A stretch of DNA of 45,703 bases. Source: Bacilli bacterium. GTDB lineage: Bacteria; Bacillota_I; Bacilli_A; RF39; UBA660. The position numbers and the translations under genes were made by a program. Location of the stretch: the NCBI GenBank assembly GCA_900772445.1, contig CAAHEL010000082.1, positions 1 to 45,703 on the forward strand. Reading direction: 5' to 3'. Each line of letters starts with the position of its first letter. Position 1 is the first letter of the stretch. Below, piece after piece: positions 1-8,363 of this stretch. The notes beneath the pieces were generated by a model that ran no database searches, was not told the origin of the DNA, and saw nothing but the letters and a program-made list of their open reading frames with translations.

Positions 1-59
1 GAAAATATGATCACTTTATTGCAAGAATATTCTTAATTAAAGGCATGATAAAAGAGTGA
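1..59 (+). CDS. Possible C-terminal tail of a gene entering from the left
   Basis: Frame 3 is open from the window edge to a TGA at 57-59 and would encode a tail ending in FLIKGMIKE. The stop lies inside the hairpin at 51-76, a common arrangement for a gene end. Frame 1 is also open, to a TAA at 34-36, so the frame is uncertain. Eighteen residues are too few to identify a product. Confidence 0.3.
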   Translation, partial: KYDHFIARIFLIKGMIKE

Positions 60-79
60 TTACAAAATCACTCTTTCAA
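51..79. terminator. Hairpin terminator, probably bidirectional
   Basis: An 11-bp perfect stem (51-61 with 66-76) encloses an ACAA loop. T runs are short on both sides (CTCTTTC on plus, CTCTTTTATC on minus). It sits between the possible gene tail at the left edge and the end of the minus-strand ASCH gene, so it may end transcription from both sides. Confidence 0.55.
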
Positions 80-137
80 ATCAATTCATTATCAAATTTT
101 ATTGTTTACCAACACTATTTGACAAAGAACCGTAACT

Positions 138-470
138 TTACATTAATTTTATTTCTATACCAACAACCCCATATTTATCTTGTTCTTCTTTAGAATAATA
201 GTCTTCCATATCTTTATAATTACCATTATTATCATTATAACCAAATAGTCTATTATCTATTTTAGAATATAATTCCCTAAAATTATCAAATAAATATAAA
301 TTAGTTACTTGTACTTTTATCTTTTCTAATGTATCAATATTAGTAAAAACAATATAATCTCCTACTAATATTTTCTTTCTTTTTTCATCATATAATCTTA
401 ATTCTATAGTCTTATTACCATTCTTTATTTTAGTAAAAGGACTATTTCTTAATTTCATTTCATATATCAT
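138..470 (-). CDS. ASCH-domain protein
   Basis: A 110-residue protein that looks like a single ASCH domain. It has an N-terminal strand with a conserved basic segment (MKLRNSPFTKIKNGNKTIE), then RLYDEKR and the GDYIVFTN strand, and it ends in GVVGIEIKL. ASCH domains are small beta-barrels related to PUA folds and are thought to bind RNA; some members have amidohydrolase activity on modified nucleosides. The gene overlaps murE by four bases (ATGA at 467-470), so it is translationally coupled as the last gene of the ATP-grasp/asnB/murE operon. Nothing here shows a link to cell-wall synthesis beyond that coupling. The family call is fairly secure; the substrate is unknown. Confidence 0.7.
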   Translation of the reverse strand: MIYEMKLRNSPFTKIKNGNKTIELRLYDEKRKKILVGDYIVFTNIDTLEKIKVQVTNLYLFDNFRELYSKIDNRLFGYNDNNGNYKDMEDYYSKEEQDKYGVVGIEIKLM

Positions 471-1897
471 ACTAACACCTTAATTCTATTATCTAAATGT
501 TTCATTACTTCTTCGACATCATTAAAATAAATAGTACCATCTTTTAATTTTTGATAAGTTTCATTACCTTTACCTAAAACTAAAACAATATCTCCCTTTA
601 AAGCATTATCTATTGCATATTTAATTGCCATACTTCTATCAACAATAATCTTATAATTATCTCTATCTCTTATATTTTCACACATCATATTAATTATATC
701 TATAGGATCTTCACTACGTGGATCTTCATAACAAAATATAGCAATGTCAGAATTAGTAGCAACTATTTCTCCAACTATTTTTCTTTTATAAGCATCTCTT
801 TCACCTGCTTGACCTATAACGGTAATAATTCTATTATGTTTTAATGTTTTAACAAAGTTAAGTAAACTTTCAATACCATTCGGAGTATGTGCATAATCAA
901 CCATAACAGTAAAATCTTGTCCTCTATCAATAATCTCTAATCTACCATCAATATATATTTTATCTATATTATTTAATAAAGATTCCATTGCATATCCTTG
1001 AGATAAACACATAAGTAAAGAACAAGCTAGATTATAAATATTAAATAATCCTAAAAGTGGTGAAATAATTTTATATTCTTTATTATCATATTTAATAGTT
1101 ATATTAGTTTTATTAGGTAGAATATCATAACTTACTATTTGTAAATCGTTATCTGTTCCTAATCCATAAGTTAATATCTTACCTCTACATATACTTTTTA
1201 CTTCATCATAGTATTTATCATCGTGGTTAAGCACACAGTATCCATCTTCTTTTGTTAAAGTCATTATTTCTTTTTTGCAATTAACATAGTTTTCTAAAGT
1301 TTTATGACTATTTAAATGTTCTGAAGTAATATTAGTAATACCAATACAATTAAATTTTAAACCATTAAGTCTACCTTGTAACATTGCTTCACTTGATGCT
1401 TCCATACAAACACTATCACAACCAGATAAAACAAATTCATTAAGATATCCATATAATTTATCTGGAGATGGCGTAGTATTATTAGTATCTTTTTTAAATA
1501 AAGCACAACTTCTTCCATTTGTACCAATATATCCACACTTATCTTCCCCAATAAGTTGTGAAGTAATGGTAGATACACTAGTTTTTCCATCAGTACCTGT
1601 TACAGCATACATTTTTAATTTATTTTGTGGATAGTCATATATTTTTTCTGCTAAAGTTAAAACTTCATCATTAGGATTATCAACAATTACATAAGGAACA
1701 CTAGATTCTACTTTATGTGAAGTAACTAAAGCAACAGCACCATTTTTTATTGCTTCATCGATAAAATCATGTCTATCTACCTTATTACCACGAACACAAA
1801 CAAAAATATCTCCTTCATTTATATCTTTGCTGTTAATAGATATTCCTTTTATTAAGGTATCATAATTGCAATTATATAATTCATTTAATTTTTTCAT
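467..1897 (-). CDS. murE: UDP-N-acetylmuramyl-tripeptide synthetase MurE
   Basis: Cytoplasmic Mur ligase adding the third amino acid to UDP-MurNAc-L-Ala-D-Glu. The ATP-binding loop GTDGKTS lies at about residues 101-107, the central-domain motif SSEAMLQGRLNGL follows, the DYAHTP motif is present in the second half, and EDPRSEDP at about residues 391-398 corresponds to the amino-acid-selecting motif. Meso-DAP enzymes usually read DNPR and L-Lys enzymes carry a non-arginine residue in the last place. The arginine here favours meso-DAP, but the first two residues (ED) differ, so specificity is not settled. Its 476 residues are normal for the family. The start has a GGGAAG Shine-Dalgarno sequence. 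It is 11 bp downstream of asnB and overlaps the ASCH gene by four bases, so it belongs to one operon. Confidence 0.93.
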   Translation of the reverse strand: MKKLNELYNCNYDTLIKGISINSKDINEGDIFVCVRGNKVDRHDFIDEAIKNGAVALVTSHKVESSVPYVIVDNPNDEVLTLAEKIYDYPQNKLKMYAVTGTDGKTSVSTITSQLIGEDKCGYIGTNGRSCALFKKDTNNTTPSPDKLYGYLNEFVLSGCDSVCMEASSEAMLQGRLNGLKFNCIGITNITSEHLNSHKTLENYVNCKKEIMTLTKEDGYCVLNHDDKYYDEVKSICRGKILTYGLGTDNDLQIVSYDILPNKTNITIKYDNKEYKIISPLLGLFNIYNLACSLLMCLSQGYAMESLLNNIDKIYIDGRLEIIDRGQDFTVMVDYAHTPNGIESLLNFVKTLKHNRIITVIGQAGERDAYKRKIVGEIVATNSDIAIFCYEDPRSEDPIDIINMMCENIRDRDNYKIIVDRSMAIKYAIDNALKGDIVLVLGKGNETYQKLKDGTIYFNDVEEVMKHLDNRIKVLV

Positions 1898-1908
1898 TTT
1901 ACACTTCC

Positions 1909-3762
1909 CTAATCAAAGTTTTTATCATACATATTATCAATAAAATAATCTTTATACCAAATTAGAAATGCATAGATAGTATATATTTTTCTAGCATTAT
2001 TCTTTTTATTATTATAATGTTCTTCTAGTAATTTATTAATTTTACTAATATCAAAAAACTCACTAACCCACTCATTATTAAACATATCTTTAATTTTTTT
2101 ATAATACTTTTCTTCTTTTATCCATTCTCTAAAAGGAACCAAAAATCCTTGTTTTTTTCTTTTGGACCATTCTTCAGGTATTTTTTTCTTTGCTGCTTCT
2201 CTAAAAGCATATTTTGTTGTACCATTACATACTAAATATTTAACAGGTATTTTCTTTGATAAGTCAAATACTTCTTTATCTAAAAAAGGTACTCTAAGTT
2301 CTAATGAATTTGCCATAGTCATTTTATCTGCTTTTAATAAAATATCATATGGTAACCAAAATTTCATATCTAAATACATCTTTTGAATAATTTCTGGTTT
2401 ATCTTTTACTTCTGATAAAGTATCTCTAACAATACTCTGATAAGTAATATCTGATTTATATTTTGAAGTAAGTAAGTCATTTGCTTCTTTATTATCCATA
2501 ATAAATGCTTGACCTATATAGTGATCATATAACGGCATACCATTTCTAACTAAAAAGTTTCTACCTTTAACTGGTGGTAATTTTTTAGCAATAACACCAA
2601 AGAAATGTCTTATACCATAAGGAATTTTTTTATACTTTCTAACAAAATCAGATTCATAATATTCCAAATATCCCCCAAATAATTCATCTGCTCCTTCACC
2701 TGATAATACTACCTTAACATCTTCGCTTGCCATTTTAGATAAGAAATATAAAGGAACTGCTGATAAATTAGCGTGTGGTTCATCTGAATGATATTCTACT
2801 TTAGGTAATATATCAAAAAACATATCACCAGTAATTAATTCTTCACGATGTTTTTTCTTTAATATTTTAGATAATTCTCTTGCAGGTTCTGATTCATCAA
2901 AACCTTTATTTTTAAATCCAACAGTATAACTCTTATCAACATCAGCACAACTAACTATATAAGAAGAATCCACTCCACTAGATAAAAATGAGCCTACTTC
3001 AACATCACTTATTTTATGATATTTAATACTTGAATCCATACAGTCATTTATATTATTAATAGATTCTTCCAAAGACCAATTAGAGTTTTCATAACTAATA
3101 TCATAATATTTTCTTATTTCTAGTTTATTATCTTTATATTTAAAATAATGACCTGGATCTAATTTATAGACATTTTTGAAAAAAGTTTCATTCAAACAAG
3201 AATATTGAAATGTTAAATAAGGTTTTAAGGCATTCTTATTTAATTCTTTCTTAAAATCAGGATGTACTAGAAAACTCTTAATCTCTGAACCAAACATAAA
3301 TTCATCATTATCTTTATAATAATACATTGGTTTAATACCAAAGAAATCTCTTGCTCCGAATAATTCTTTATTTTTAATATCGTATATAACAAAAGCAAAC
3401 ATACCTCTTAATTTATTTAATACTTTATCACCATATTCTTCATAACCAAGAAGTATTGTTTCAGTGTCACTTTTGGTTTTAAATTTATATCCTTTTTTAA
3501 TTAAATCTTTCCTTAATTCTTGATAATTATATATTTCACCATTAAAAACAATAACTTTATCTTTACTTTCATTATATATAGGTTGCGTACCACCTTCTAG
3601 ATCTATTATTGATAACCTACGAAAACCTAAAGCACAATTATTATCAGCAAAATATCCATCGCTATCAGGTCCTCGATGTTTAATAACATCTGCCATCTTT
3701 TTTATAATTATTTTTTTATCTTTTTCTTTCTTTTTATCTACAAAACCAACAAATCCACACAT
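1909..3762 (-). CDS. asnB: Glutamine-hydrolysing asparagine synthetase (AsnB family)
   Basis: An amidotransferase that uses glutamine to amidate a carboxylate through an AMP intermediate. The mature N-terminus starts MCGFVGF, with the catalytic Cys2 of class II glutaminase domains, and RHRGPDSDGY follows. The synthetase half has the PP-loop LSSGVDSS and GEGADELFGGY. The 617-residue length fits the family. The start is set by AAAGGTGATAAT ahead of ATG. Family members make free asparagine, but some Bacillota homologues amidate meso-DAP or D-Asp in peptidoglycan precursors (B. subtilis AsnB and L. lactis AsnH are examples). Lying between an ATP-grasp ligase and murE, this copy may do the latter. 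The family call is firm; the substrate is inferred from context. Confidence 0.92.
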   Translation of the reverse strand: MCGFVGFVDKKKEKDKKIIIKKMADVIKHRGPDSDGYFADNNCALGFRRLSIIDLEGGTQPIYNESKDKVIVFNGEIYNYQELRKDLIKKGYKFKTKSDTETILLGYEEYGDKVLNKLRGMFAFVIYDIKNKELFGARDFFGIKPMYYYKDNDEFMFGSEIKSFLVHPDFKKELNKNALKPYLTFQYSCLNETFFKNVYKLDPGHYFKYKDNKLEIRKYYDISYENSNWSLEESINNINDCMDSSIKYHKISDVEVGSFLSSGVDSSYIVSCADVDKSYTVGFKNKGFDESEPARELSKILKKKHREELITGDMFFDILPKVEYHSDEPHANLSAVPLYFLSKMASEDVKVVLSGEGADELFGGYLEYYESDFVRKYKKIPYGIRHFFGVIAKKLPPVKGRNFLVRNGMPLYDHYIGQAFIMDNKEANDLLTSKYKSDITYQSIVRDTLSEVKDKPEIIQKMYLDMKFWLPYDILLKADKMTMANSLELRVPFLDKEVFDLSKKIPVKYLVCNGTTKYAFREAAKKKIPEEWSKRKKQGFLVPFREWIKEEKYYKKIKDMFNNEWVSEFFDISKINKLLEEHYNNKKNNARKIYTIYAFLIWYKDYFIDNMYDKNFD

Positions 3763-3774
3763 ATTATCACCTTT

Positions 3775-4992
3775 CTACCAAGAATTTTTTCTATATTTTA
3801 TAATATAATTAATTTTTCTTTTAAATAACCATTTTCTTCTTTCAAAAGACATATCACTTTTACAAAACAAAGGATCTGTATATTTACCTGCCTTTTTTAA
3901 TTTAAAAAATTCATCTCTATAATTTTTATTTTCAATATATTTCCAAACAACATAATCTGGAACAAATGATAAAGCAACTTTTTCTTTAATAAAAGTATAG
4001 TTCATTTCTTTATTATAAATTAAATCATCAACTAAATATTTTGCTAAATTATAACCACATTTAGTTAAATAATAACTACTTCTTGCTTGTCTAGGATTTA
4101 TTTCAAATACTTTAAATTTTTTATCTCTGATGTCATACTTTAAATCAAATTCACAAATACCATTAAATCCTATTTTTTCAATAAATGTTTTTAGTTCATT
4201 TCTAATTTCTTCAGTATTATTAAATTCATTATATCCATTTATTACTACAGTTAAATTACCTATTCCTGAAGTAGTATGTTCTTGTAAACCAATTTGTCCA
4301 AATGACTGAAGAACTGCTCTTTTGTTAGTATCACAATAAAATACACAGTCAAAAAGCATATGATCATCTCCTGGAATAAATTCTTGAATAATTAATTTAT
4401 CATTATAACCTGAATTTTTAATTAAATCTATTGTTTTTACTACCTCATCATAATTATTTAATTTATATACTTTGGCTTGTCCTTCAAAATCAACGGTATG
4501 ATATAAAACAACATTACTAGGTTTAATAATAATTGGATACTTAAATTTCTTTATTCCTTCTAAAGTATCTTCACCTACTACATCATAAAAATAAGTTTTA
4601 GGGAAATATAAACCAGAATCTTTAAATTTTTTATAAAACATTTCTTTATTAACAATACAATCAAATAATTTACTATCAGTATAATTAAACAAATAATATT
4701 TTTCTAATTTTTTTCTATTCTTAATTATCATAGAAACATAATCATCATTACATCCTATTAAAATAATCTTTTTATTATCTATTTCCTTTGCCTTATTAAC
4801 TAAAGTGTCAACAAATATATCATTATCAAGTAAATCTTTAACTATATCTAATTTAATAATATTAGAAAGTGAGGTAAATAACATAGGAACTCTACCAATA
4901 ACATTAGACTTAATTCCATATTCCTCATAAAAATTTCTTGCCATATAATAAGCATTTGCATCAGTTCCAATTAATACAACTTCAAAATCCAT
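3775..4992 (-). CDS. ATP-grasp carboxylate-amine ligase, D-aspartate ligase-like
   Basis: About 405 residues. The N-terminus (VVLIGTDANAYYMARNFYEE) resembles, from memory, the start of the Enterococcus faecium D-aspartate ligase Aslfm family, and the segment IGCNDDYVSMI follows. The C-terminal ATP-grasp part ends with the metal-binding FEINPRQARSSYY. ATP-grasp enzymes of this group form an acyl phosphate and join it to an amine. In Aslfm, D-Asp is attached to the side-chain amine of the peptidoglycan stem. I chose the second methionine (4992) over the one at 5007 because GGTGAT lies just ahead of it, as in asnB. It is the first gene of the operon, 12 bp before asnB. The exact substrate is not proven. 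Confidence 0.75.
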   Translation of the reverse strand: MDFEVVLIGTDANAYYMARNFYEEYGIKSNVIGRVPMLFTSLSNIIKLDIVKDLLDNDIFVDTLVNKAKEIDNKKIILIGCNDDYVSMIIKNRKKLEKYYLFNYTDSKLFDCIVNKEMFYKKFKDSGLYFPKTYFYDVVGEDTLEGIKKFKYPIIIKPSNVVLYHTVDFEGQAKVYKLNNYDEVVKTIDLIKNSGYNDKLIIQEFIPGDDHMLFDCVFYCDTNKRAVLQSFGQIGLQEHTTSGIGNLTVVINGYNEFNNTEEIRNELKTFIEKIGFNGICEFDLKYDIRDKKFKVFEINPRQARSSYYLTKCGYNLAKYLVDDLIYNKEMNYTFIKEKVALSFVPDYVVWKYIENKNYRDEFFKLKKAGKYTDPLFCKSDMSFERRKWLFKRKINYIIKYRKNSW

Positions 4993-5106
4993 AATATCAC
5001 CATCCAAGTTCTTATAAGATATATTTTATCACATATTTAAAACTAATTAAAGAACTAACTAAAAAACATCGATAAAATAAAGTAAATATGTAAAACAAAA
5101 AACATT

Positions 5107-6228
5107 TTACCTTCTATCTCTTCGATTAGATAAAACTTCACTACTACTCATCATTAAATTATAAGTTTCTAATAATAAACTATTATTACATTTAATATTA
5201 CCATTATTTCTAATAGATAATTCACTACTAATTTCCATTGGATAAGAAGTAATTTCTAAATTATTATAATGATAACATAATCTTAAAAAAGTTCTTAAAA
5301 ATTTATCTGTTAAATTAGACTGAGTTTCTAATTGTTTATGGTATAATTCCTCATAATTATTAGTAAAGATACTTCTGAAATTATTAGCAATTACTTTAGA
5401 ATTCCACCTTTCTACTAGAATTGATGATATATTTATATCTCTTATACCTAGTTTATCCAAATAAGAAATAAATATATTAGCAACTACTAAAAAACTAGAT
5501 GTAATATCATTAAGATTACCTATTCCAAATAATAAAGAATTATCATTATCACTAGAAAACCCTTCCCCAGTTTTATATAGTTTTCTACTTACTTTTTTAC
5601 TTAATGAATTAACTTCTGTCTTGTCATTTTGAATTGCATATACATATGCTTTATTATTACTTATTCCAAATTTTAGTTTGGGTAAAATAAATTCATCTTC
5701 ATCACATATACATTTAACAACAAACATATATGGAGTTTCATTATTTATAATATCTTTTTCAATACTAACAGATAAATTACATTTTAAAATATCAGAATAA
5801 CCTAAATCATATTTAGAACATATTGTATTATCAAAAAATTCTATTCTTTTTCTTAAAAATTCCAATGGATTATTAAAATCTTCATAACTAGCATTAGCAA
5901 ATAATAAACTAAGTATTATTTTTTCTTTACATATTTTTAATTCTTCTTCATACATATTATCATTTAATACTTCGGGTGGAAAATTAGAATCATCATAAAA
6001 TTCTAAAGCTTTATCTACATATATAGTTAATAGTTTATCAAATTCTTCTTTATTTTTAATAACAAGTGTAGGAATTAATAAATCATCATTATTACTTTTT
6101 GCTTCATAATAAGTATTTATTTCTTTAATAAAAGTATTAAAAATAATATTGTAATAAAAATATGCATCAATTCTTCCTATTGTTGCTTCTTTGATTATGT
6201 TATTATAAAATATATCTAAAGTTCTCAT
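5107..6228 (-). CDS. Uncharacterised protein coupled to a Dam-type methylase
   Basis: I do not recognise this 373-residue protein. It has no signal peptide or membrane segment and looks cytoplasmic and mostly helical, with a central beta-rich part (about residues 170-200, including KLKFGISNNKAYVYAIQN). The C-terminal third has aromatic and charged helices (RTFLRLCYHYNN), and the end is arginine-rich (RRDRR). Its ATG overlaps the methylase stop codon by four bases and is preceded by AGAGGTTTTG, so the two are translationally coupled. A gene fused this closely to a Dam-type methylase could be a restriction enzyme, but I see no convincing nuclease motif. A solitary methylase with an unrelated partner is also possible. 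Confidence 0.6.
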   Translation of the reverse strand: MRTLDIFYNNIIKEATIGRIDAYFYYNIIFNTFIKEINTYYEAKSNNDDLLIPTLVIKNKEEFDKLLTIYVDKALEFYDDSNFPPEVLNDNMYEEELKICKEKIILSLLFANASYEDFNNPLEFLRKRIEFFDNTICSKYDLGYSDILKCNLSVSIEKDIINNETPYMFVVKCICDEDEFILPKLKFGISNNKAYVYAIQNDKTEVNSLSKKVSRKLYKTGEGFSSDNDNSLLFGIGNLNDITSSFLVVANIFISYLDKLGIRDINISSILVERWNSKVIANNFRSIFTNNYEELYHKQLETQSNLTDKFLRTFLRLCYHYNNLEITSYPMEISSELSIRNNGNIKCNNSLLLETYNLMMSSSEVLSNRRDRR

Positions 6229-7079
6229 TCATCAAAACCTCTTTTATTTTCAAAATTAGTAATAATTACTTCCTCAACCTTTCCTCTTTTTTTACCATTA
6301 GCATTAATATTTCTTTTTGCTTCGATAAAATGAAAATTATAATTTTTATATAAATCCCTAACTAAAACAGTATTATGATTAGAAAGCATTACATAAACAC
6401 CCTTATCGGATAATTCCTTAAATACCCTAGCAAGTCTTATTTGTTCTTCTTTACCAAAACCTTCTTCAGTATAACTATTAAATGTTGAAGTGTCTGAATC
6501 ATATGGTGGATCAAAATAAACAAAATCCCCCTTTTTAGCATCCTTAACTGACTCTTCAAAATCAACACAAAGAATCTTAATATCATTCATAGTTAAATAA
6601 TTACTAACTGTTATTAAATTATTTCCTTCATATGTATTAATTTTTTCCTTTTTACCAAACGGAACATTAAATTCATTTTTACTATTAACCCTATAAAGAC
6701 CATTAAAACAAGCTTTATTTAAATATATAGTTCTTGCTGCCTTAGTATAATCAGATAATCTATCATATGATTTCTTATTTCTATCTTTATTTCTAATTTC
6801 ATAAAAAAAGTCTGAAGAATGTTCTACTTCATAATGATTTAATAAATTACACATCTTCTTAAATTTATCCTCATCACATAAAACATTATAAATATTCATA
6901 AGTTCCTTATTAGAATCATTAATAACTGCTTTCTTAGGAGATAACTCAAATAATAATGCTCCACCACCTACGAAAGGTTCATAATAAGTATCAAACTCAT
7001 CTGGAACATATTGCTTTAATTTATCAATTATTTGTCTTTTTCCACCAGCCCATTTAACAAATGGTTTTCCTTTAATCAT
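6225..7079 (-). CDS. D12-class DNA N6-adenine methyltransferase (Dam/DpnM-like)
   Basis: Transfers a methyl group from S-adenosylmethionine to adenine N6 in duplex DNA. The N-terminal SAM motif FVKWAGGKRQI is at residues 7-17, the EPFVGGGAL motif at about 34-42, and the catalytic DPPYDSDTSTF at about 190. NGLYRVNSKNEFNVPFG is the typical mid-domain segment of Dam and DpnM. At 284 residues it is full length. The Dam/DpnM group recognises GATC, which is likely but not shown here. The start has AGGTGGTATAA ahead of the ATG. It overlaps the unknown gene downstream by four bases, suggesting a restriction-modification or regulatory pair. A TATAAT sits about 30 bp upstream of the start without a good -35. 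Confidence 0.92.
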   Translation of the reverse strand: MIKGKPFVKWAGGKRQIIDKLKQYVPDEFDTYYEPFVGGGALLFELSPKKAVINDSNKELMNIYNVLCDEDKFKKMCNLLNHYEVEHSSDFFYEIRNKDRNKKSYDRLSDYTKAARTIYLNKACFNGLYRVNSKNEFNVPFGKKEKINTYEGNNLITVSNYLTMNDIKILCVDFEESVKDAKKGDFVYFDPPYDSDTSTFNSYTEEGFGKEEQIRLARVFKELSDKGVYVMLSNHNTVLVRDLYKNYNFHFIEAKRNINANGKKRGKVEEVIITNFENKRGFDE

Positions 7080-7146
7080 TTATACCACCTAAAATTATTA
7101 TATCACATAAAACACTAAATTAAGTTAACTTTACATATTGTTTACC

Positions 7147-7173
7147 AAAAAGAAAAAGCATCAAGAGATGCTT
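7147..7173 (-). terminator. Rho-independent terminator after the CotD-like gene
   Basis: A 7-bp stem AAGCATC/GATGCTT with a four-base loop. On the minus strand it is followed by TTTTCTTTTTGG, immediately downstream of the coat gene. Confidence 0.8.
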
Positions 7174-7184
7174 CGTTAATAATA

Positions 7185-7514
7185 CTATCTAAAATTACAG
7201 CAAGATCCACATTGAACGTTACTTACTACATTTTCTTCACTACAAGTATATCTTGGTTGATAAGTGTGTCTATAAATATGATTGTTAATTATTTTTGTGT
7301 TAATAGGACAAACGTGTGGTACTTCGTGATAAATATTTCTATAAACACATCTTTCTCTTGGAGTTTCTACAATTGGTGCAGATACAGTTCCAAATTGACC
7401 TCCCATTTCATTATTAACATTCATATTTGTATTGGTATTAGTATTTACATTTTGATTAGTAATATTTATATCAATATCATCATATGGTTGTCTTAAATTA
7501 TCATTAGAAAACAT
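7185..7514 (-). CDS. CotD-like spore coat protein
   Basis: A 109-residue protein with an Asn/Thr-rich N-terminal half (about residues 17-36, repeated NTNTN) and a C-terminal half rich in Cys, His and Tyr. The pattern YHEVPHVCPINTKIINNHIY followed by RHTYQPRYTC matches the layout of the CotD coat family, in which histidine/proline segments are spaced by short hydrophobic strands. The end (QCGSCCNF) adds four cysteines, suggesting cross-linking in the coat. There is no secretion signal, as expected for a protein deposited from the mother cell. A promoter fitting the mother-cell sigma-K consensus precedes it, which supports a late-sporulation role. The start has GGGGGATTAAG ahead of ATG. Confidence 0.7.
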   Translation of the reverse strand: MFSNDNLRQPYDDIDINITNQNVNTNTNTNMNVNNEMGGQFGTVSAPIVETPRERCVYRNIYHEVPHVCPINTKIINNHIYRHTYQPRYTCSEENVVSNVQCGSCCNFR

Positions 7515-7536
7515 ATCTTAATCCCCCTATCTGTTT

Positions 7537-7565
7537 TATAATATGATAATAAAAAATAAATTGTT
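7537..7565 (-). promoter_or_regulatory. Sigma-K-like promoter of the CotD-like gene
   Basis: Read on the minus strand, AACA is followed after 16 bases by CATATTATA. This fits the B. subtilis sigma-K consensus mACm-N16-CATAnnnTA at every defined position. It ends 23 bases before the start codon. The chance of random matches is raised by the AT-rich background. Confidence 0.6.
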
Positions 7566-7594
7566 AGTAATAAAACCTAAAAAAAGAATATTAC

Positions 7595-8356
7595 TTAAAT
7601 ACTCTTGTTATCAAAAACTGAAGAAATATATTCATAACCATTTCTTATCTTGTCTTCAATTAAATCATTAGTATTAAAAATATTCTTTAATTTATCCATA
7701 ACATAAATATCATTATTATCTTTTATATTATAAAAATTATCATATGCTCTAATATTTAAATTAATAACTTTGTTTATTTCTTTACTATTTAATATTGGAT
7801 CTACTACCATTTCACTATATTTCCAAATAGTATGTGGAGACTCGAATTCATCTCTAGAATAATTGGGATACATCTTCTTCCATTTATCAAACCATAAGAA
7901 ATGTAAACATTCGTGAGAACAAATATCAATTATTTGTTTTTCTTCAAGAGAAATAGAAACAGAAAAACTATATGTATCTAAATATCTTGGAAAAACAGGA
8001 ATTAATCCGACTTTTGCTTTAATAATTTTAAGATTACTTGAAAAATTCATATTCAAATAACTACTTAATTTTCTAAAATAATTATCATTATAACTATCCC
8101 ATATTTTATTATATCTTTGTACCTCATCATTTATTTTATTAATACATTTATTATAATATTTACTAACAACTTTCTCAATATAAAGATATATTTCTTCCTT
8201 ATTACCATTAATATTTACTTCAGATAATTCTTTAAAACAACAAATGGTACTTTTATGTAAATTCATTAAATCATTAACTTCAAAAAAGGACCACTTAATT
8301 ATATCAATATTTTCTTCTAAACTCATAGGTTCAAAAATAATTTTAGGTATATTCAT
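7595..8356 (-). CDS. Putative zinc metalloprotease-like protein (HExxH)
   Basis: A 253-residue protein without signal peptide or membrane helix. Residues 148-152 are HECLH, an HExxH zinc-binding motif inside the helix CSHECLHFLWF. About 30 residues later, WKYSEMVVDPIL offers Glu182 as a possible third ligand, the gluzincin arrangement. The N-terminal half is helical and charged. I do not recognise a named family. It starts seven bases after mutS, with AGGAG ahead of the ATG, and so is probably cotranscribed with it, which is unusual because mutL is the more common neighbour. Catalysis is inferred from the motif only. It could instead be a non-secreted immunity- or stress-type peptidase. Confidence 0.6.
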   Translation of the reverse strand: MNIPKIIFEPMSLEENIDIIKWSFFEVNDLMNLHKSTICCFKELSEVNINGNKEEIYLYIEKVVSKYYNKCINKINDEVQRYNKIWDSYNDNYFRKLSSYLNMNFSSNLKIIKAKVGLIPVFPRYLDTYSFSVSISLEEKQIIDICSHECLHFLWFDKWKKMYPNYSRDEFESPHTIWKYSEMVVDPILNSKEINKVINLNIRAYDNFYNIKDNNDIYVMDKLKNIFNTNDLIEDKIRNGYEYISSVFDNKSI

Positions 8357-8363
8357 AAAACTC

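Noticed and set aside
5107..6228. Restriction endonuclease partner of the methylase
   Set aside because: Coupling suggests it, but I find no clear PD-(D/E)XK, HNH or GIY-YIG motif, so it is listed as unknown.
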